Program-made: the position numbers and the translations under genes | Assembly: GCF_020858115.1 (NCBI RefSeq) | Contig: NZ_JACYMM010000001.1 | Location: 496,001 to 560,000, forward strand | Direction of reading: 5' to 3' | DNA length: 64,000 nt | Source: Janthinobacterium sp. FW305-129 | Lineage (GTDB): Bacteria > Pseudomonadota > Gammaproteobacteria > Burkholderiales > Burkholderiaceae_D | The notes under the pieces: generated by a model | Seen by the model: the letters and a program-made list of their open reading frames with translations, nothing else | Database searches by the model: none | What the model was told of the DNA's origin: nothing | Shown: positions 45,372 through 55,831 of the stretch, in pieces | Layout: each line of letters begins with the position of its first letter | How positions within the stretch are numbered: the first letter of the stretch is position 1

Positions 45372-46178
45372 ATGGACAAGCAATTGCTGTTGGTTTGCGC
45401 ACTGACGTTCATCATCCACCTCATCGGCACCCTCGCCTACTCCGTGCGCATCGCCGGCATCCGCACGCGGCGCATCGCCGTCTCGCTGGCCCTGTTCAGC
45501 ATTCTGATGCTGCTGTCGCGCACGTCGAACTCCTTCCTGGGGCCATTCCTGGCCAAGCGCGTGGAAACGGGCATCGACCAGCACGTCGCCGCCGGCACGC
45601 TATTGCTGGACTTCCGCTGGCTGCTGTTCTCCGCCAGCCTGGCGACGATATTGGGCGCCATCCTGATCCCCACCTTCCAGCGCGCCTTCTGCCGCGCCGT
45701 CGAGCACTTCCAGGTTCACAGGTCGGTACCGAAACTGCTGCTGCACGCCGTCTTCAAGGGCGGCTTGTCCTACCTCAAGACCTCCGCCAGCCTGCCCAAG
45801 CCCGCCAACGTCACGGGCCTGCGCCAAAAATCCGGCGTCTCTATATTCATGACAGCCATGAACGTCATCGCCACGGCCCTGTGGACGGTGGGCGTCTTCG
45901 CCGCCCTGTACGCGGGCGTGCTCGACCCCAGCGTGCGCGTCACCTCCAGCACCCTGTCATCGATCATCAACGGCGGCGCCACCATCATGATGGCCGTCTT
46001 CATCGACCCGCACATGTCGGGCATGACGGATGACGTCATCGAAGGCAAGATCGAAGAATCGCAGTTCAGGCGCGCAGTGGTGTGGCTGGTGGGGAGCAGA
46101 TTGGCGGGGACGCTGATTGCGCAGTTTTTGCTGGTGCCGTCGGCGGTGGTGATTGTGGGGGTGGCGAAGGGGGTGTAA
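45372..46178 (+). CDS. amj: Lipid II flippase Amj family protein
   Basis: A 268-residue membrane protein of the Amj family, the alternative to MurJ for flipping the peptidoglycan precursor lipid II. Signatures seen: LTFIIHLIGTLAYSVRIAGI with RTRRIAVSLALF, and LLSRTSNSFLGPFLAKRVE, which match my recollection of B. subtilis Amj (YdaH). About six membrane helices. The ATG opening MDKQLLLVC with AAGG upstream is preferred over one 11 codons earlier. It stands alone, next to the low-GC DUF262 gene. Confidence 0.88.
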   Translation: MDKQLLLVCALTFIIHLIGTLAYSVRIAGIRTRRIAVSLALFSILMLLSRTSNSFLGPFLAKRVETGIDQHVAAGTLLLDFRWLLFSASLATILGAILIPTFQRAFCRAVEHFQVHRSVPKLLLHAVFKGGLSYLKTSASLPKPANVTGLRQKSGVSIFMTAMNVIATALWTVGVFAALYAGVLDPSVRVTSSTLSSIINGGATIMMAVFIDPHMSGMTDDVIEGKIEESQFRRAVVWLVGSRLAGTLIAQFLLVPSAVVIVGVAKGV

Positions 46179-46274
46179 TCTTAACGCTAAAAATAAAAGC
46201 ACCAATCTTAAATGAAAATAAAAATAGCCTTATCAATTATCGAAAAATCCTCAATTACATAAAGGGAAAGAAAA

Positions 46275-48053
46275 ATGGCTTCATCAAGCGAATTATCAGT
46301 AACCGGAATAACAATAGAGAGCTTGTACAACAATTATTCAGCAGATAAATACAAAATAAATCGTCGATACCAAAGGAAATTGGTTTGGACAACTGATGAC
46401 AAAGAAAGACTAATTGAATCTATTTTCTCCTCTTTCCCAATACCACTCCTACTGTTTGCCGATATAAAAGAAAAATCTGAAAAATACTATGAAATAATTG
46501 ATGGCATGCAAAGAATTAATGCAATAATATATTTTATAGAAAATAGAATATCCTACAATGGGAAATATTTCGATCTCGATAGCTTATCTGCAACAAAATC
46601 AAAATTAGACACAGGAGCACTCATACAAAGATTTCCAAAATTAAGTCGAAACTCCTGCTTGGACTTCACCTCATACATTGTCCCATCAAGCATATACGAA
46701 TTTGAAAATCAGGGGCAAATTGATGAAGTATTCAAAAGAATAAATAGTATGGGGCGATATTTATCAAGACAGGAATTGCGGGTTGCGGGCGTTACGGGCG
46801 AGTTTTCAACATTAGTCAGAAAAATATCGGCCAACATCAGGGGTGACTCAAGCCAATCGGATATATTTTCTTTGGATAAAATGCCATACATTAGCCTGGC
46901 CTTTTCAGAAAACGACGTTGGAATTCAAGTGCAAGATATATTTTGGATTAAACAAGGAATAATTTCGAAGGAGTGGCTAAGAGAATCAAGGGATGAAGAG
47001 ATCGTGTGCGACATAATAGCTTCTGTCGCCCTTCAAGAAATTCCGCCTTCCAATACCGATATTTTCAATGAATATTATGGAATGCCAATTGAGTCGGCAA
47101 GATCTGTAGAAATTAATGCTGCAATATCACGAATTGACCCTGAGGTGATTGAAGCTCAGATACTTGAAACATTAGACGAAATTAGAAGATTATTTCAGAC
47201 CATAGGAAAAACATTTGTCGACCATTGTTTTACAACTCCCCCACCAAGAGCTCCACGGTACTTTACTGCATTTTTCCTTGCCGTACATGATTTAATTTTT
47301 AAGAAAAACCGAAAAATAACTGACTATATAGCTGCCAACAAAAAATTAAGAAACATTTGCGACAAGATGGATGTTGGAACAGGCGGTAACTGGTCAGCCG
47401 CAAGTAAAGAAAGAAATATAGAGCTATTCACAATTGCATTAAACAAGTGCTGTGAAGATAGAAACGTAGATGATCCAACAAAAACAAATTGGACCACACG
47501 AATTGAGAATATATTAAACCAATCACTAATTGAACAACAATTATACGATTTCAAAATTGGCTTCACTGATCTTGGAGTTTCACCGTCATACTCAGAATCA
47601 ACAGTTGCTAAAATTGTAGAGACGTTGACAGCCATGACCAACATTGGAAAAGGAAAAGTTGGTTATGTAATTGTAGGGATAGCAGACAAACATGCAGATG
47701 CAAAAAGAATCGAAGAAAAATATAACACGACATCAATAGAGCGCTATAAACGCCACATCGTTGGAATCGAACACGACTGCACTTGCCTAGGATTAAATGA
47801 AGATACGCTATTTTCAAAAATATGCACGACCTTAGATCGTCAACCTATCGAAAAGAGTACCATAAAAGACATAAAGACCAATTTAAAATTAGTCACCTAT
47901 CAATCTAAAAGTATATTTATATTTCAACTAACAAGTGGGGCATCACCGCGACTGTACAATAATAAGTATTTTCTTCGTGAAGGAACATCTAATAGAGAAG
48001 TCCCCATGAGTGAAGTTTCTTGGCTTTTTTCACAATTCACACCTGGCAATTAG
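46275..48053 (+). CDS. DUF262 protein with AlbA_2-like C-terminus, candidate phage-defence gene
   Basis: A 592-residue protein whose gene is strikingly AT-rich against its GC-rich neighbours, a sign of recent transfer. Residues ~10-210 form a DUF262/ParB-like domain with both hallmark motifs: RRYQRKLVW at 30-38 and IDGMQR at 75-80, the nucleotide-handling centre in GmrS/SspE/BrxU proteins. The DUF1524 HNH nuclease that usually follows is absent. From ~416 there is an AlbA_2/Schlafen-type fold (LIEQQLYDFKIGF, then NIGKGKVGYVIVGIADK and IFQLTSGASPRLYNNKYFLR). GGGAAAG precedes the start. A single-gene defence or nucleic-acid-sensing role is inferred. It is flanked by amj and purL, with a terminator after it. 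Confidence 0.85.
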   Translation: MASSSELSVTGITIESLYNNYSADKYKINRRYQRKLVWTTDDKERLIESIFSSFPIPLLLFADIKEKSEKYYEIIDGMQRINAIIYFIENRISYNGKYFDLDSLSATKSKLDTGALIQRFPKLSRNSCLDFTSYIVPSSIYEFENQGQIDEVFKRINSMGRYLSRQELRVAGVTGEFSTLVRKISANIRGDSSQSDIFSLDKMPYISLAFSENDVGIQVQDIFWIKQGIISKEWLRESRDEEIVCDIIASVALQEIPPSNTDIFNEYYGMPIESARSVEINAAISRIDPEVIEAQILETLDEIRRLFQTIGKTFVDHCFTTPPPRAPRYFTAFFLAVHDLIFKKNRKITDYIAANKKLRNICDKMDVGTGGNWSAASKERNIELFTIALNKCCEDRNVDDPTKTNWTTRIENILNQSLIEQQLYDFKIGFTDLGVSPSYSESTVAKIVETLTAMTNIGKGKVGYVIVGIADKHADAKRIEEKYNTTSIERYKRHIVGIEHDCTCLGLNEDTLFSKICTTLDRQPIEKSTIKDIKTNLKLVTYQSKSIFIFQLTSGASPRLYNNKYFLREGTSNREVPMSEVSWLFSQFTPGN

Positions 48054-48102
48054 AAATCCCTACAGAAAAAAATATTTCGCGCCAAAAAAAATTATAATTT
48101 TC

Positions 48103-48139
48103 AAAAAAAGGCCGCTGTCTTTTATGCAGCGGCCTTTTT
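48103..48139. terminator. Bidirectional terminator between DUF262 gene and purL
   Basis: Stem ggccgctg/cagcggcc is extended by A7 on the left and T5 on the right, so it can stop both convergent transcripts. Confidence 0.9.
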
Positions 48140-48166
48140 AATGATAACTTCAAAATTCCCTGTTAA

Positions 48167-51100
48167 TTACCCCACAAACTTCCGCGCATTCCTGAACATG
48201 CGCATCCAAGGCGAATCCTCGCCCCACGCTTCAGGGTGATACGACTGCTGCACCGAGCGGAACACGCGCTCCGCGTGCGGCATCAGCACGGTGAAGCGGC
48301 CGTCTGGCGTGGTGACGGAGGTGATGCCTTCCGGCGAGCCGTTCGGGTTGTATGGATACGCTTCCGTGGCGGCGCCCTTGTTGTCAACGAAGCGCATGGC
48401 TTTGGTGACCTGGGTGATGTCGCCCGTTTGCGAGAAGTCGGCGTAGCCTTCGCCGTGGGCGATGGCGATGCCGGCTTGCGTGCCGGCCATGCCGTTGAAG
48501 AAGATCGATGGGGAATCCATCACTTCGACCATGGCAAAGCGGCCTTCGAATTTCTCCGACTTGTTGCGCGTGAATTTAGGCCAGGCGTGGGCGCCGGGGA
48601 TGATGGATTTGAGATTGCTCATCATCTGGCAGCCGTTGCAGATACCCAAACCAAAACTGTCCGTGCGGTTGAAGAAGCGCGCGAACTGTTCCGCCAGGCT
48701 GGCGTTGAACAGGATCGTTTTCGCCCAGCCTTCGCCCGCGCCCAGCACGTCGCCGTACGAGAAACCGCCCACGGCGATGACGCCCTGGAAGTCGTCCAGT
48801 TTCACGCGGCCCGCGATCAGGTCGCTCATGTGCACGTCGACGGCCGTGAAGCCTGCCTGGTGCATCACGTAAGCCGTCTCGATGTGCGAGTTGACGCCCT
48901 GCTCACGCAGGATGGCGACACGCGGACGCACGCCGGTGGCGATGAATGGCGCGGCGATGTTCTCGTTCTGGTCAAACGTGACGATAGGCGACATGCCCGG
49001 ATCTTGCACGTCCAGCAGGCGGTCGTATTCGGCGTCCGCGCAGGCCGGGTTGTCGCGCAGGCGGGCGATGCGCCAGCTCGTTTCGCTCCACAGGCGGTGC
49101 AGGTCCGCGCGCGGCTGGGTGTAAATGAGCTTGGCGTCGCGCGTGAATTCGATCACGTCGCGGTCGTTCAATTTGCCGATGATATGGCTGCAGGCGCCCA
49201 AATTAAACGTGCGCAGCACGTCCATGACGAGCGACTTTTCTTCCGCGCGCACCTGGATCACGGCGCCCAGCTCTTCGCTGAACAAGGCGCGCAGGGTCAG
49301 TTCGTTGCGGCGTTCCGCCACCTGGCCGGCCCAGTTCTTGGCGTCGCCCCAGTCGCTGGAATGCTCGCCTTCCATGGTCAGCATGTCCAGGTTGACGGAC
49401 ATGCCCGTGTGGCCGGCGAAGGCCATTTCCGTCAGGGTGGCGTACAGGCCGCCGTCCGAACGGTCATGGTAGGCCAGCAGCTTGTCGTCGCTGTTGAGCT
49501 TTTGAATGGCGGCGAAGAAGCCTTTCAGGTCTTCCGCGCTGTCCACGTCCGGCGTTTCATTGCCCAGTTGGCCCATGACTTGCGCCAGCGCGGAGGCGCC
49601 CAGGCGGTTCTTGCCGCGGCCCAGGTCGATCAGGATCAAGGACGTGTCGCCCTGGTCCGTTTTGAGCTGCGGCGTGAGCGACTTGCGCACGTCCGTCACT
49701 GGCGCGAACGAGGAGACGATCAGGGAGACGGGCGAGGTAACGGATTTCGCCGCGCCCGTGCCCTCGTCTTTCCACGTCGTGCGCATCGACAGCGAATCCT
49801 TGCCGACGGGGATGCTGATGCCCAGCGCCGGGCACAGGTCCATGCCGACGGCTTTCACCGTGTCGTACAGGGCTGCGTCCTGGCCAGGCTGGCCGCAGGC
49901 GGCCATCCAGTTGGCGGACAGCTTGATGTCGGAAATGTCGGCAATCGCGGCGGCGGCGATGTTGGTGACGGCTTCGCCCACGGCCATGCGGCCGGAAGCT
50001 GCCGCGTCGATGACGGCCAGCGGCGTGCGTTCGCCCATGGCCATCGCTTCGCCCAGATAACCTTCGAAACTCATGGTGGTGACGGCGCAATCGGCCACCG
50101 GCACTTGCCACGGTCCCACCATCTGGTCGCGCACGGTCATGCCGCCCACGCTGCGGTCGCCGATGGTGATCAGGAACGACTTGTCGGCCACGGTCGGCAG
50201 CAGCAGCACTTTTTGCGCTACATCAACCAGGTCCATGCCCGTCAGATCGATGGCCGGGAAATCGTTGGCCACGTGGACCACGTCGCGCTGCATCTTCGGC
50301 GGCTTGCCCAGCAAGACGTCCATCGGCATGTCGACCGGTTCGTTGCCCAGTTCCGGATCGATCAATTTGAGTTGACGCTCTTCGGTGGCCACGCCCACGG
50401 CGGCGAACAGGCAGCGTTCGCGTTCGCACATGGCTTTGAACAGTGGCAGGCTTTCCGGCGCGATGGCCAGGACGTAGCGTTCCTGCGATTCATTGCTCCA
50501 GATTTCCTTCGGCGCCATGCCCGATTCTTCCAGCGGGATCTTGCGCAGGTCGAAAATCGCGCCGCGCTTGGCGTCGTTGGTGATTTCCGGGAAAGCGTTC
50601 GACAAGCCGCCCGCACCCACGTCGTGGATGGAGATGATCGGGTTGTCCGCGCCCATTTGCCAGCAGGCGTTGATGACTTCCTGGGCGCGGCGTTCCATTT
50701 CCGGATTGCCGCGCTGGACGGAATCGAAGTCCAGGTCGGCCGTGTTGCTGCCGGTGGTCATCGACGAGGCGGCGCTGCCGCCCATGCCGATGCGCATGCC
50801 CGGGCCACCGAGCTGCACCAGCAGGCTGCCGACGGGGATGTCGTTCTTGTGCGTGTGCTGCGCCGAGATATTGCCGATGCCGCCCGCGATCATGATGGGC
50901 TTGTGGTAGCCGAACACGGCGTCTTTGTCTGCGCCCACGTTCTGCTCATACGTGCGGAAGTAGCCGCCCAGGACCGGACGGCCGAATTCGTTCGAGAACG
51001 CGGCGCCGCCCAATGGGCCTTCGATCATGATCTGCAGGGGCGACGCGATGCGTTCCGGTTTGCCGTATTGATCTGCATGATCTGCATCAATACGCGCGGC

Positions 51101-52213
51101 CAATGGCGCCGTCACGGAAGCGGCCGTTTCCCAGCTGCGCACGGCGTCCGGCAGCGACAAATTCGATACCGTGAAACCCGTCAGGCCAGCCTTCGGCTTG
51201 GCGCCGCGGCCCGTCGCGCCTTCGTCGCGGATCTCGCCGCCCGCGCCCGTGGAGGCGCCGGGGAATGGAGAAATCGCCGTCGGGTGGTTATGCGTTTCCA
51301 CCTTCATCAGCGTGTGCGTCAGTTCCGTGGAAGCCGCGTATTCGTGGCTGGCGCCGCGCGGGTAGAAGCGCGACACGGTGGCGCCTTCCATGATGGACGA
51401 GTTGTCGCTGTAGGCGACGACGGTGCCCTTCGGCTGCAGTTCATGCGTGTTCTTGATCATGCCGAACAGCGACTTGGGCTGCGCCACGCCGTCGATGGTC
51501 CAGTCGGCGTTGAAGATCTTGTGGCGGCAATGCTCGCTGTTCGCCTGCGCGAACATCATCAGTTCCACGTCCGTCGGGTTGCGGCCGGCCTTGGTGAAGG
51601 CGGCGTCCAGGTAGTCGATTTCGTCTTCCGACATCGCCAGGCCCAGTTCCGTGTTCGCCGTTTCCAGCGCGCGCTTGCCCTGCCCCAGCAAGTCGATCGA
51701 TTCCAGCGGACGCGCTTCCAGGGTGCGGAACAGGTCCTTGGCATCGTCGGCGCTGCGCAGCACGGATTCCGTCATGCGGTCGTGCAGCAGGTCGGCCACG
51801 GCCTGTACTTGCTCGTCCGACAATTTCCCGGCGCCAATGGCGCTGCCCAGGATGCCCGATTTCAGGTTGATGCGGAAAGCGACGCCGCGTTCGACGCGCT
51901 TGATGTGCGCCATGCCGCAGTTGTGCGCGATGTCGGTGGCTTTCGAAGCCCACGGCGAAATCGTGCCGAAACGGGGGATGACGAAGAATTCTTCGGCAGC
52001 GCCTTCCGTATTGTCAGCGTGGGCCGGCTCGCCGTACGTCAGCAAGGCGCCAAGGCGCGTGCTGTCGTCGTTGCTGAGAGGCGCGCTGGCATCGATGAAA
52101 TGGACATAGCGTGCTTGTACGGCAACAATCGCAGGCGAGACGGCTTGCAGTTGGCTTAACAGACGGTGGCTACGGAAATGGGACAGGGCATTGGAACCCG
52201 GCAGTATCAACAT
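48167..52213 (-). CDS. purL: Phosphoribosylformylglycinamidine synthase (FGAM synthase)
   Basis: The large, fused form of PurL (1348 residues), which makes FGAM from FGAR, ATP and glutamine in step 4 of purine synthesis. It has the N-terminal domain, two AIR-synthase-like halves (motifs [19 protein letters not shown] and [19 protein letters not shown] in the first half; [11 protein letters not shown] in the second) and a class I glutamine amidotransferase domain with nucleophile Cys1192 ([11 protein letters not shown]). The ATG opening [14 protein letters not shown] matches the family start although no ribosome-binding site is visible; the frame stays open to 52300. It is a single-gene unit, convergent with the DUF262 gene. 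Confidence 0.97.
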   Translation of the reverse strand: MLILPGSNALSHFRSHRLLSQLQAVSPAIVAVQARYVHFIDASAPLSNDDSTRLGALLTYGEPAHADNTEGAAEEFFVIPRFGTISPWASKATDIAHNCGMAHIKRVERGVAFRINLKSGILGSAIGAGKLSDEQVQAVADLLHDRMTESVLRSADDAKDLFRTLEARPLESIDLLGQGKRALETANTELGLAMSEDEIDYLDAAFTKAGRNPTDVELMMFAQANSEHCRHKIFNADWTIDGVAQPKSLFGMIKNTHELQPKGTVVAYSDNSSIMEGATVSRFYPRGASHEYAASTELTHTLMKVETHNHPTAISPFPGASTGAGGEIRDEGATGRGAKPKAGLTGFTVSNLSLPDAVRSWETAASVTAPLAARIDADHADQYGKPERIASPLQIMIEGPLGGAAFSNEFGRPVLGGYFRTYEQNVGADKDAVFGYHKPIMIAGGIGNISAQHTHKNDIPVGSLLVQLGGPGMRIGMGGSAASSMTTGSNTADLDFDSVQRGNPEMERRAQEVINACWQMGADNPIISIHDVGAGGLSNAFPEITNDAKRGAIFDLRKIPLEESGMAPKEIWSNESQERYVLAIAPESLPLFKAMCERERCLFAAVGVATEERQLKLIDPELGNEPVDMPMDVLLGKPPKMQRDVVHVANDFPAIDLTGMDLVDVAQKVLLLPTVADKSFLITIGDRSVGGMTVRDQMVGPWQVPVADCAVTTMSFEGYLGEAMAMGERTPLAVIDAAASGRMAVGEAVTNIAAAAIADISDIKLSANWMAACGQPGQDAALYDTVKAVGMDLCPALGISIPVGKDSLSMRTTWKDEGTGAAKSVTSPVSLIVSSFAPVTDVRKSLTPQLKTDQGDTSLILIDLGRGKNRLGASALAQVMGQLGNETPDVDSAEDLKGFFAAIQKLNSDDKLLAYHDRSDGGLYATLTEMAFAGHTGMSVNLDMLTMEGEHSSDWGDAKNWAGQVAERRNELTLRALFSEELGAVIQVRAEEKSLVMDVLRTFNLGACSHIIGKLNDRDVIEFTRDAKLIYTQPRADLHRLWSETSWRIARLRDNPACADAEYDRLLDVQDPGMSPIVTFDQNENIAAPFIATGVRPRVAILREQGVNSHIETAYVMHQAGFTAVDVHMSDLIAGRVKLDDFQGVIAVGGFSYGDVLGAGEGWAKTILFNASLAEQFARFFNRTDSFGLGICNGCQMMSNLKSIIPGAHAWPKFTRNKSEKFEGRFAMVEVMDSPSIFFNGMAGTQAGIAIAHGEGYADFSQTGDITQVTKAMRFVDNKGAATEAYPYNPNGSPEGITSVTTPDGRFTVLMPHAERVFRSVQQSYHPEAWGEDSPWMRMFRNARKFVG

Positions 52214-52412
52214 GATTGGAAGGTGGTTGATGCAGCGTGGCTGCGGGTTAAAGGTAGGTATGACAATATCTTTCGTACGGCAAATTTCCTTTGCGCGCAT
52301 TATACCCGTTTTACCCCTGCTTTATGACCGGAACTTATGGCTTCCGGGCCATTTTGCCCCTGAAACCGGCAGTTTTTGCCAACTTGCAACAACCAGCCCG
52401 CGCGAGCGAGCA

Positions 52413-53477
52413 TCAGGCGATCACGTAGCGGTTCTTGCCTTGCCGCTTGGCCAGGTACAGCGCTTCGTCGGCCAGCCGGTAGCTGTGGCCCAGTTCCCTG
52501 CCCCGGTCCAGCTCGGCCACTCCCACGCTGATCGAGACGAATTGTGCCGCATGGAAAGCCTGGCTGACGGCCTCGACCAGGGCGCCGGCAAAGGCGCCCG
52601 CATCCTCGCGGCTGCCCGCGTAGACGATGCCGAATTCCTCGCCGCCCAGGCGCCCGCACAGATGGCCTTGCGCCTTGCCGGCGATGATGGCGGCCGTGCG
52701 CACCAGCACCTCGTCGCCCGCATCGTGGCCCTGCTGGTCGTTGATGATCTTGAAATCGTCGATATCGATCATCAGGAAGTGCAGCATGCCGCCCTGCGGC
52801 GCGCCATGCATCTGCTGGGCGCGCTGCGTGAACATGCGGCGGTTGTTCAAGCCCGTCAGGCTGTCCTGGAAGGCCAGCCGCGTCAATTCCACCTTGGAGT
52901 GATAGTTGCGTAAACGCAATAGGCTGAAACTGACATTCAGCGCCAGCCCGAACAGCACGCTGACGGCGATCATCAGCGGCGCCCACGACTGGTCGGGCAA
53001 GCCCGCATTCACGGGATACAGGCCGTGGCCCACGTTCCACCACACGCCGGCCACCACGGCCAGGTAGCTGAGGCCGCCGTTGAAGATGGAAGCGATGGCC
53101 AGGGTCATGAAGACGCCCACGGGCAAGACCCAGAAGCTGGCGTGATCGATGGCGTCGGCCATGGTGCGCAAGCCAAAAGTGAGGGTCAGCACGGCGCAGG
53201 CGCCCGTAATGGTCAGCACGGGCAAGGTCGTGCAGCGGTAGCGCACCACCAGGCTCGTCAACATGCCCAGCAGCGCCAGCACGGCGTGCGCCTGGTTCGG
53301 ATGATACGGCGCCGGCATCAGCAGCCAGGTCAGGCTGAAGGCGATGATGCCCAGCAGCTGCGTGACCATGCCGACCCGGTGCAATTCCGCGAAATACGTG
53401 TGCTGCTGTTCGCTGTTGCCGCCGAATGCCAGGGGGACGGCGATGCGCCGCAGGGAGGAAAGGTCAGGAATGCGCAT
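52413..53477 (-). CDS. Membrane diguanylate cyclase (GGDEF)
   Basis: A ~354-residue protein making c-di-GMP. Five to six membrane helices form the N-terminal sensor (QLLGIIAFSLTWLLM; ASFWVLPVGVFMTLAIASIF; LMIAVSVLFGLALNVSFSLL), followed by a GGDEF domain opening DSLTGLNNRRMFTQR, with IDIDDFKIINDQQGHDAGD and the active-site motif GGEEF. Both catalytic acids are present. The I-site Arg-x-x-Asp five residues before GGEEF is not obvious, so feedback inhibition may be missing. The start is uncertain because no strong ribosome-binding site is seen; the frame continues to 53552. Confidence 0.92.
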   Translation of the reverse strand: MRIPDLSSLRRIAVPLAFGGNSEQQHTYFAELHRVGMVTQLLGIIAFSLTWLLMPAPYHPNQAHAVLALLGMLTSLVVRYRCTTLPVLTITGACAVLTLTFGLRTMADAIDHASFWVLPVGVFMTLAIASIFNGGLSYLAVVAGVWWNVGHGLYPVNAGLPDQSWAPLMIAVSVLFGLALNVSFSLLRLRNYHSKVELTRLAFQDSLTGLNNRRMFTQRAQQMHGAPQGGMLHFLMIDIDDFKIINDQQGHDAGDEVLVRTAAIIAGKAQGHLCGRLGGEEFGIVYAGSREDAGAFAGALVEAVSQAFHAAQFVSISVGVAELDRGRELGHSYRLADEALYLAKRQGKNRYVIA

Positions 53478-53584
53478 ACGGGTATCGACACCAGAAAGAA
53501 GAAAGCGCCCGGTACAGCCTTGCGCATGCCTGGCCGCGCAATTGCGCGGCATCCAACATTAGTTGTAATTAGGATACTATCATG

Positions 53585-53748
53585 CTAAGTAATCCTCAGG
53601 AAATTATTGTGAATTTGTGACGAACAGAACCGGATGCTATGCAAGGCGCCCGCTGCGACGCAGTGCGAGCACTGCTAGCAGCGGGCAACACAGCAGAGCG
53701 CCGGTTATGGAAGTCAGAAATCACAATAATTTATTGGGGGTTACTTAG
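53585..53748. mobile_element. MITE-like element with ~35-bp terminal inverted repeats
   Basis: The ends, 53585-53620 and 53714-53748, are imperfect inverted copies of each other (outer bases ctaagtaa and ttacttag; inner block aaattattgtga and tcacaataattt). Between them smaller nested palindromes continue the dyad (aaccgg/ccggtt, cccgctgc/gcagcggg, gcagtgc/gcactgc), so the whole 164 bases can fold into one hairpin. It carries no gene. It lies in the 506-base divergent gap between the diguanylate cyclase and response-regulator genes; no clear target duplication was seen. Confidence 0.6.
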
Positions 53749-53983
53749 TCGTCCGCGTGCCGGAATATGCGCAGCCTGTCCCCCGCACAGGCCGGCGGCG
53801 CCACAAAATACAACGGCGCGCGCCGCCGGACGCGCCCGGCGCCCTGCCCCGCGCCCGATTGCATGCATTTTGCTGGCAGTGTCGCCCGGCTTTGCAGTAT
53901 GCTGATAAAAAATATTGCCGCCAGGCAGATACATATAAGAAGAGTTCCCGCAAATGACCGAACAGATGAACGAGAGCTGAACA

Positions 53984-55609
53984 ATGCCAGAAACTAGCGA
54001 CTTATCTGTCCTGATCGTCGACCCGAACCCCAGCATGCGGGGCAATCTGCACAATATGCTGAACCAGGCGGCCATCACCAAGGTGGAATATGCCGTCAAT
54101 TCCGGCACGGCCATCCGCTTGCTGACGAAGAAACCGTTCGACATCATCCTGTGCGAATACGACCTTGGCAGCGGCACGGACGGCCAGGATGGCCAGCAAT
54201 TACTGGAAGACTTGCGCCATCACAAGCTGATCGGCCTGTGGACGATCTTCATCATGCTGACCTCGGAAGCCATCCACAGCAAGGTGATCAGCGCGGCCGA
54301 ACTGACCCCGTCCGACTACATATTGAAACCGTTCACCGTCGACGTGCTGAGCGGGCGCATCGCCCGCGCCATCGAGCGGCGCGCCATTTTCCTGCCCACC
54401 TATCAGCTGATCGACAAGGGCGACTTGCGCGAAGCCGTGAAAAGCTGCCGCGCGGCCGAGCTGCAGCACCCGCGCCTGGCCGCCGATTTCGCCCGCCTGC
54501 GCGCCGAACTGCACCTCGCCCTGGACGAATGGAAGGAAGCGGAACAGCTGTACGCCGACATGCTGGCCACGCGGCCCATGGCCTGGGCCCACCTGGGCCT
54601 GGCGCGTACCCTGTTCGAACAGCAGCGCCACGAAGAAGCGCAGGACGCGCTGCTGGAACTGGTGGAAGCCTATCCCCGCTTCATGGCCGCCTACGACTTG
54701 CTGGCGCAAAACCATGAAGCCATGGGCCAGCAGGTGCAGGCCAAGAAAATCCTCGAGGACGCCGTGGCCATTTCACCGCACATGGTGCGCCGCTTGCGCC
54801 ACCTGGGCGGCATCGCCTACGACACGGGCGACATCGGCGCGGCCGAACGAGCATATAAACAGGTCGTGACGAAGGCGAAGTATTCCGAATTCCGCGACCC
54901 GGAAGACCACGTCAACCTGGTCAGAACGCTGGTAAAAAAGGGCGATGCGCCGCAGGCGAGCGGCGTGCTGCGCGACATGGAGCGCTCGCTGCGCGGCGGC
55001 GCCAACGTGGAAGCGTGCCGCGCCATCTCGGCCGCCATGCTGCATGAATTGTCGGGCAACGACATCGCCGCCGCCACCGAACTGCAGCTGGCCGCCGCCG
55101 CCCTGGACGACGCACGCGGCCTGTCGACCCAGCTCAAGGTGGGCCTCGTGCAAAGCTGCCTGAAGAACAACCTGGAACAGGCCGCGTCCGAGGTCATGAT
55201 GAAGCTCGTCAACGAGGCCGACAGCGACGTGACGATGGAAGCGGCCGTGGACGTGTTTGAAAAAGCGGGACGGCATGATCTGGCGCAAGGCATGGGCCAG
55301 CAGATCACGCACCAGGTGCAGGAACTGATGCAGGATGCGGCCAGCAAGTCGGAAAGCGGCGAGCTCAAGGGGGCAGTCTTCGTGCTGCGCCAGGCCCTGC
55401 GCAAGACGCCGGGCAACCTGCCCGTGCTGTTCGCCTCCGTCGAGGCCATTTTGCGCCAGCTCAACATGCTGGGCTGGGAAGCCCCGCTGGCCGAACAGGC
55501 GCAGCACCAGATGCAAGTGATCCGCAAAATCGACCCCAGGCATCCGCAGCTGGAGTCCTTGAAGCAGCAGTATGAGGCCACGCAGCACAAGTATGGTATT
55601 GCTACTTGA
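53984..55609 (+). CDS. Response-regulator receiver plus TPR protein
   Basis: A 541-residue cytosolic protein. Residues 1-125 form a receiver domain (SVLIVDPNPSMRG with Asp13; conserved Thr93 and Lys115 in YILKPF). At the phospho-acceptor position, at the end of strand 3 (FDIILCEYDLGSG), Glu58 stands where Asp is expected, which may lock or abolish phosphorylation. The remaining ~400 residues are helical TPR-like repeats (ATRPMAWAHLGLARTLFEQQ; SPHMVRRLRHLGGIAYDTGD). Without an output domain it should act through protein contacts. No cognate kinase is adjacent. It is divergent from the diguanylate cyclase gene across the MITE-like element. Confidence 0.85.
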   Translation: MPETSDLSVLIVDPNPSMRGNLHNMLNQAAITKVEYAVNSGTAIRLLTKKPFDIILCEYDLGSGTDGQDGQQLLEDLRHHKLIGLWTIFIMLTSEAIHSKVISAAELTPSDYILKPFTVDVLSGRIARAIERRAIFLPTYQLIDKGDLREAVKSCRAAELQHPRLAADFARLRAELHLALDEWKEAEQLYADMLATRPMAWAHLGLARTLFEQQRHEEAQDALLELVEAYPRFMAAYDLLAQNHEAMGQQVQAKKILEDAVAISPHMVRRLRHLGGIAYDTGDIGAAERAYKQVVTKAKYSEFRDPEDHVNLVRTLVKKGDAPQASGVLRDMERSLRGGANVEACRAISAAMLHELSGNDIAAATELQLAAAALDDARGLSTQLKVGLVQSCLKNNLEQAASEVMMKLVNEADSDVTMEAAVDVFEKAGRHDLAQGMGQQITHQVQELMQDAASKSESGELKGAVFVLRQALRKTPGNLPVLFASVEAILRQLNMLGWEAPLAEQAQHQMQVIRKIDPRHPQLESLKQQYEATQHKYGIAT

Positions 55610-55639
55610 TTTGAGGGACGCACTGCAAACCTGCTGCGC

Positions 55640-55745
55640 AGCCCACTCTCGGGTCGGCGTTGCTCACCGTACTAAAGTACGGCTGCGCTACTCAACCCGA
55701 CATTGGGCTTGCTCGCTACGGTTTTCAGAGGCGTCGTGACGTGCG
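55640..55745. repeat. GTAC-core palindromic element, copy 2
   Basis: The core ccgtac-taaa-gtacgg (55667-55682) is flanked by gggtcggcgttgctc and gcgctactcaaccc, giving a nested dyad. It lies downstream of the response-regulator/TPR gene, in a 222-base spacer before the convergent S41 peptidase gene. It resembles copy 1 near 13571. Confidence 0.5.
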
Positions 55746-55831
55746 TTTGCGTCAAAAACGCGCAGGTCAGTCACGCAGGTCGGATTAGCGAGCGGCGCGC
55801 GCTTCTTCGCGGGCACGTTCGGTGGCTTGTA

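Noticed and set aside
48236..52159. A 1307-codon plus-strand frame opposite purL
   Set aside because: Antisense shadow of a highly conserved enzyme gene, with no recognisable domain and biased composition.
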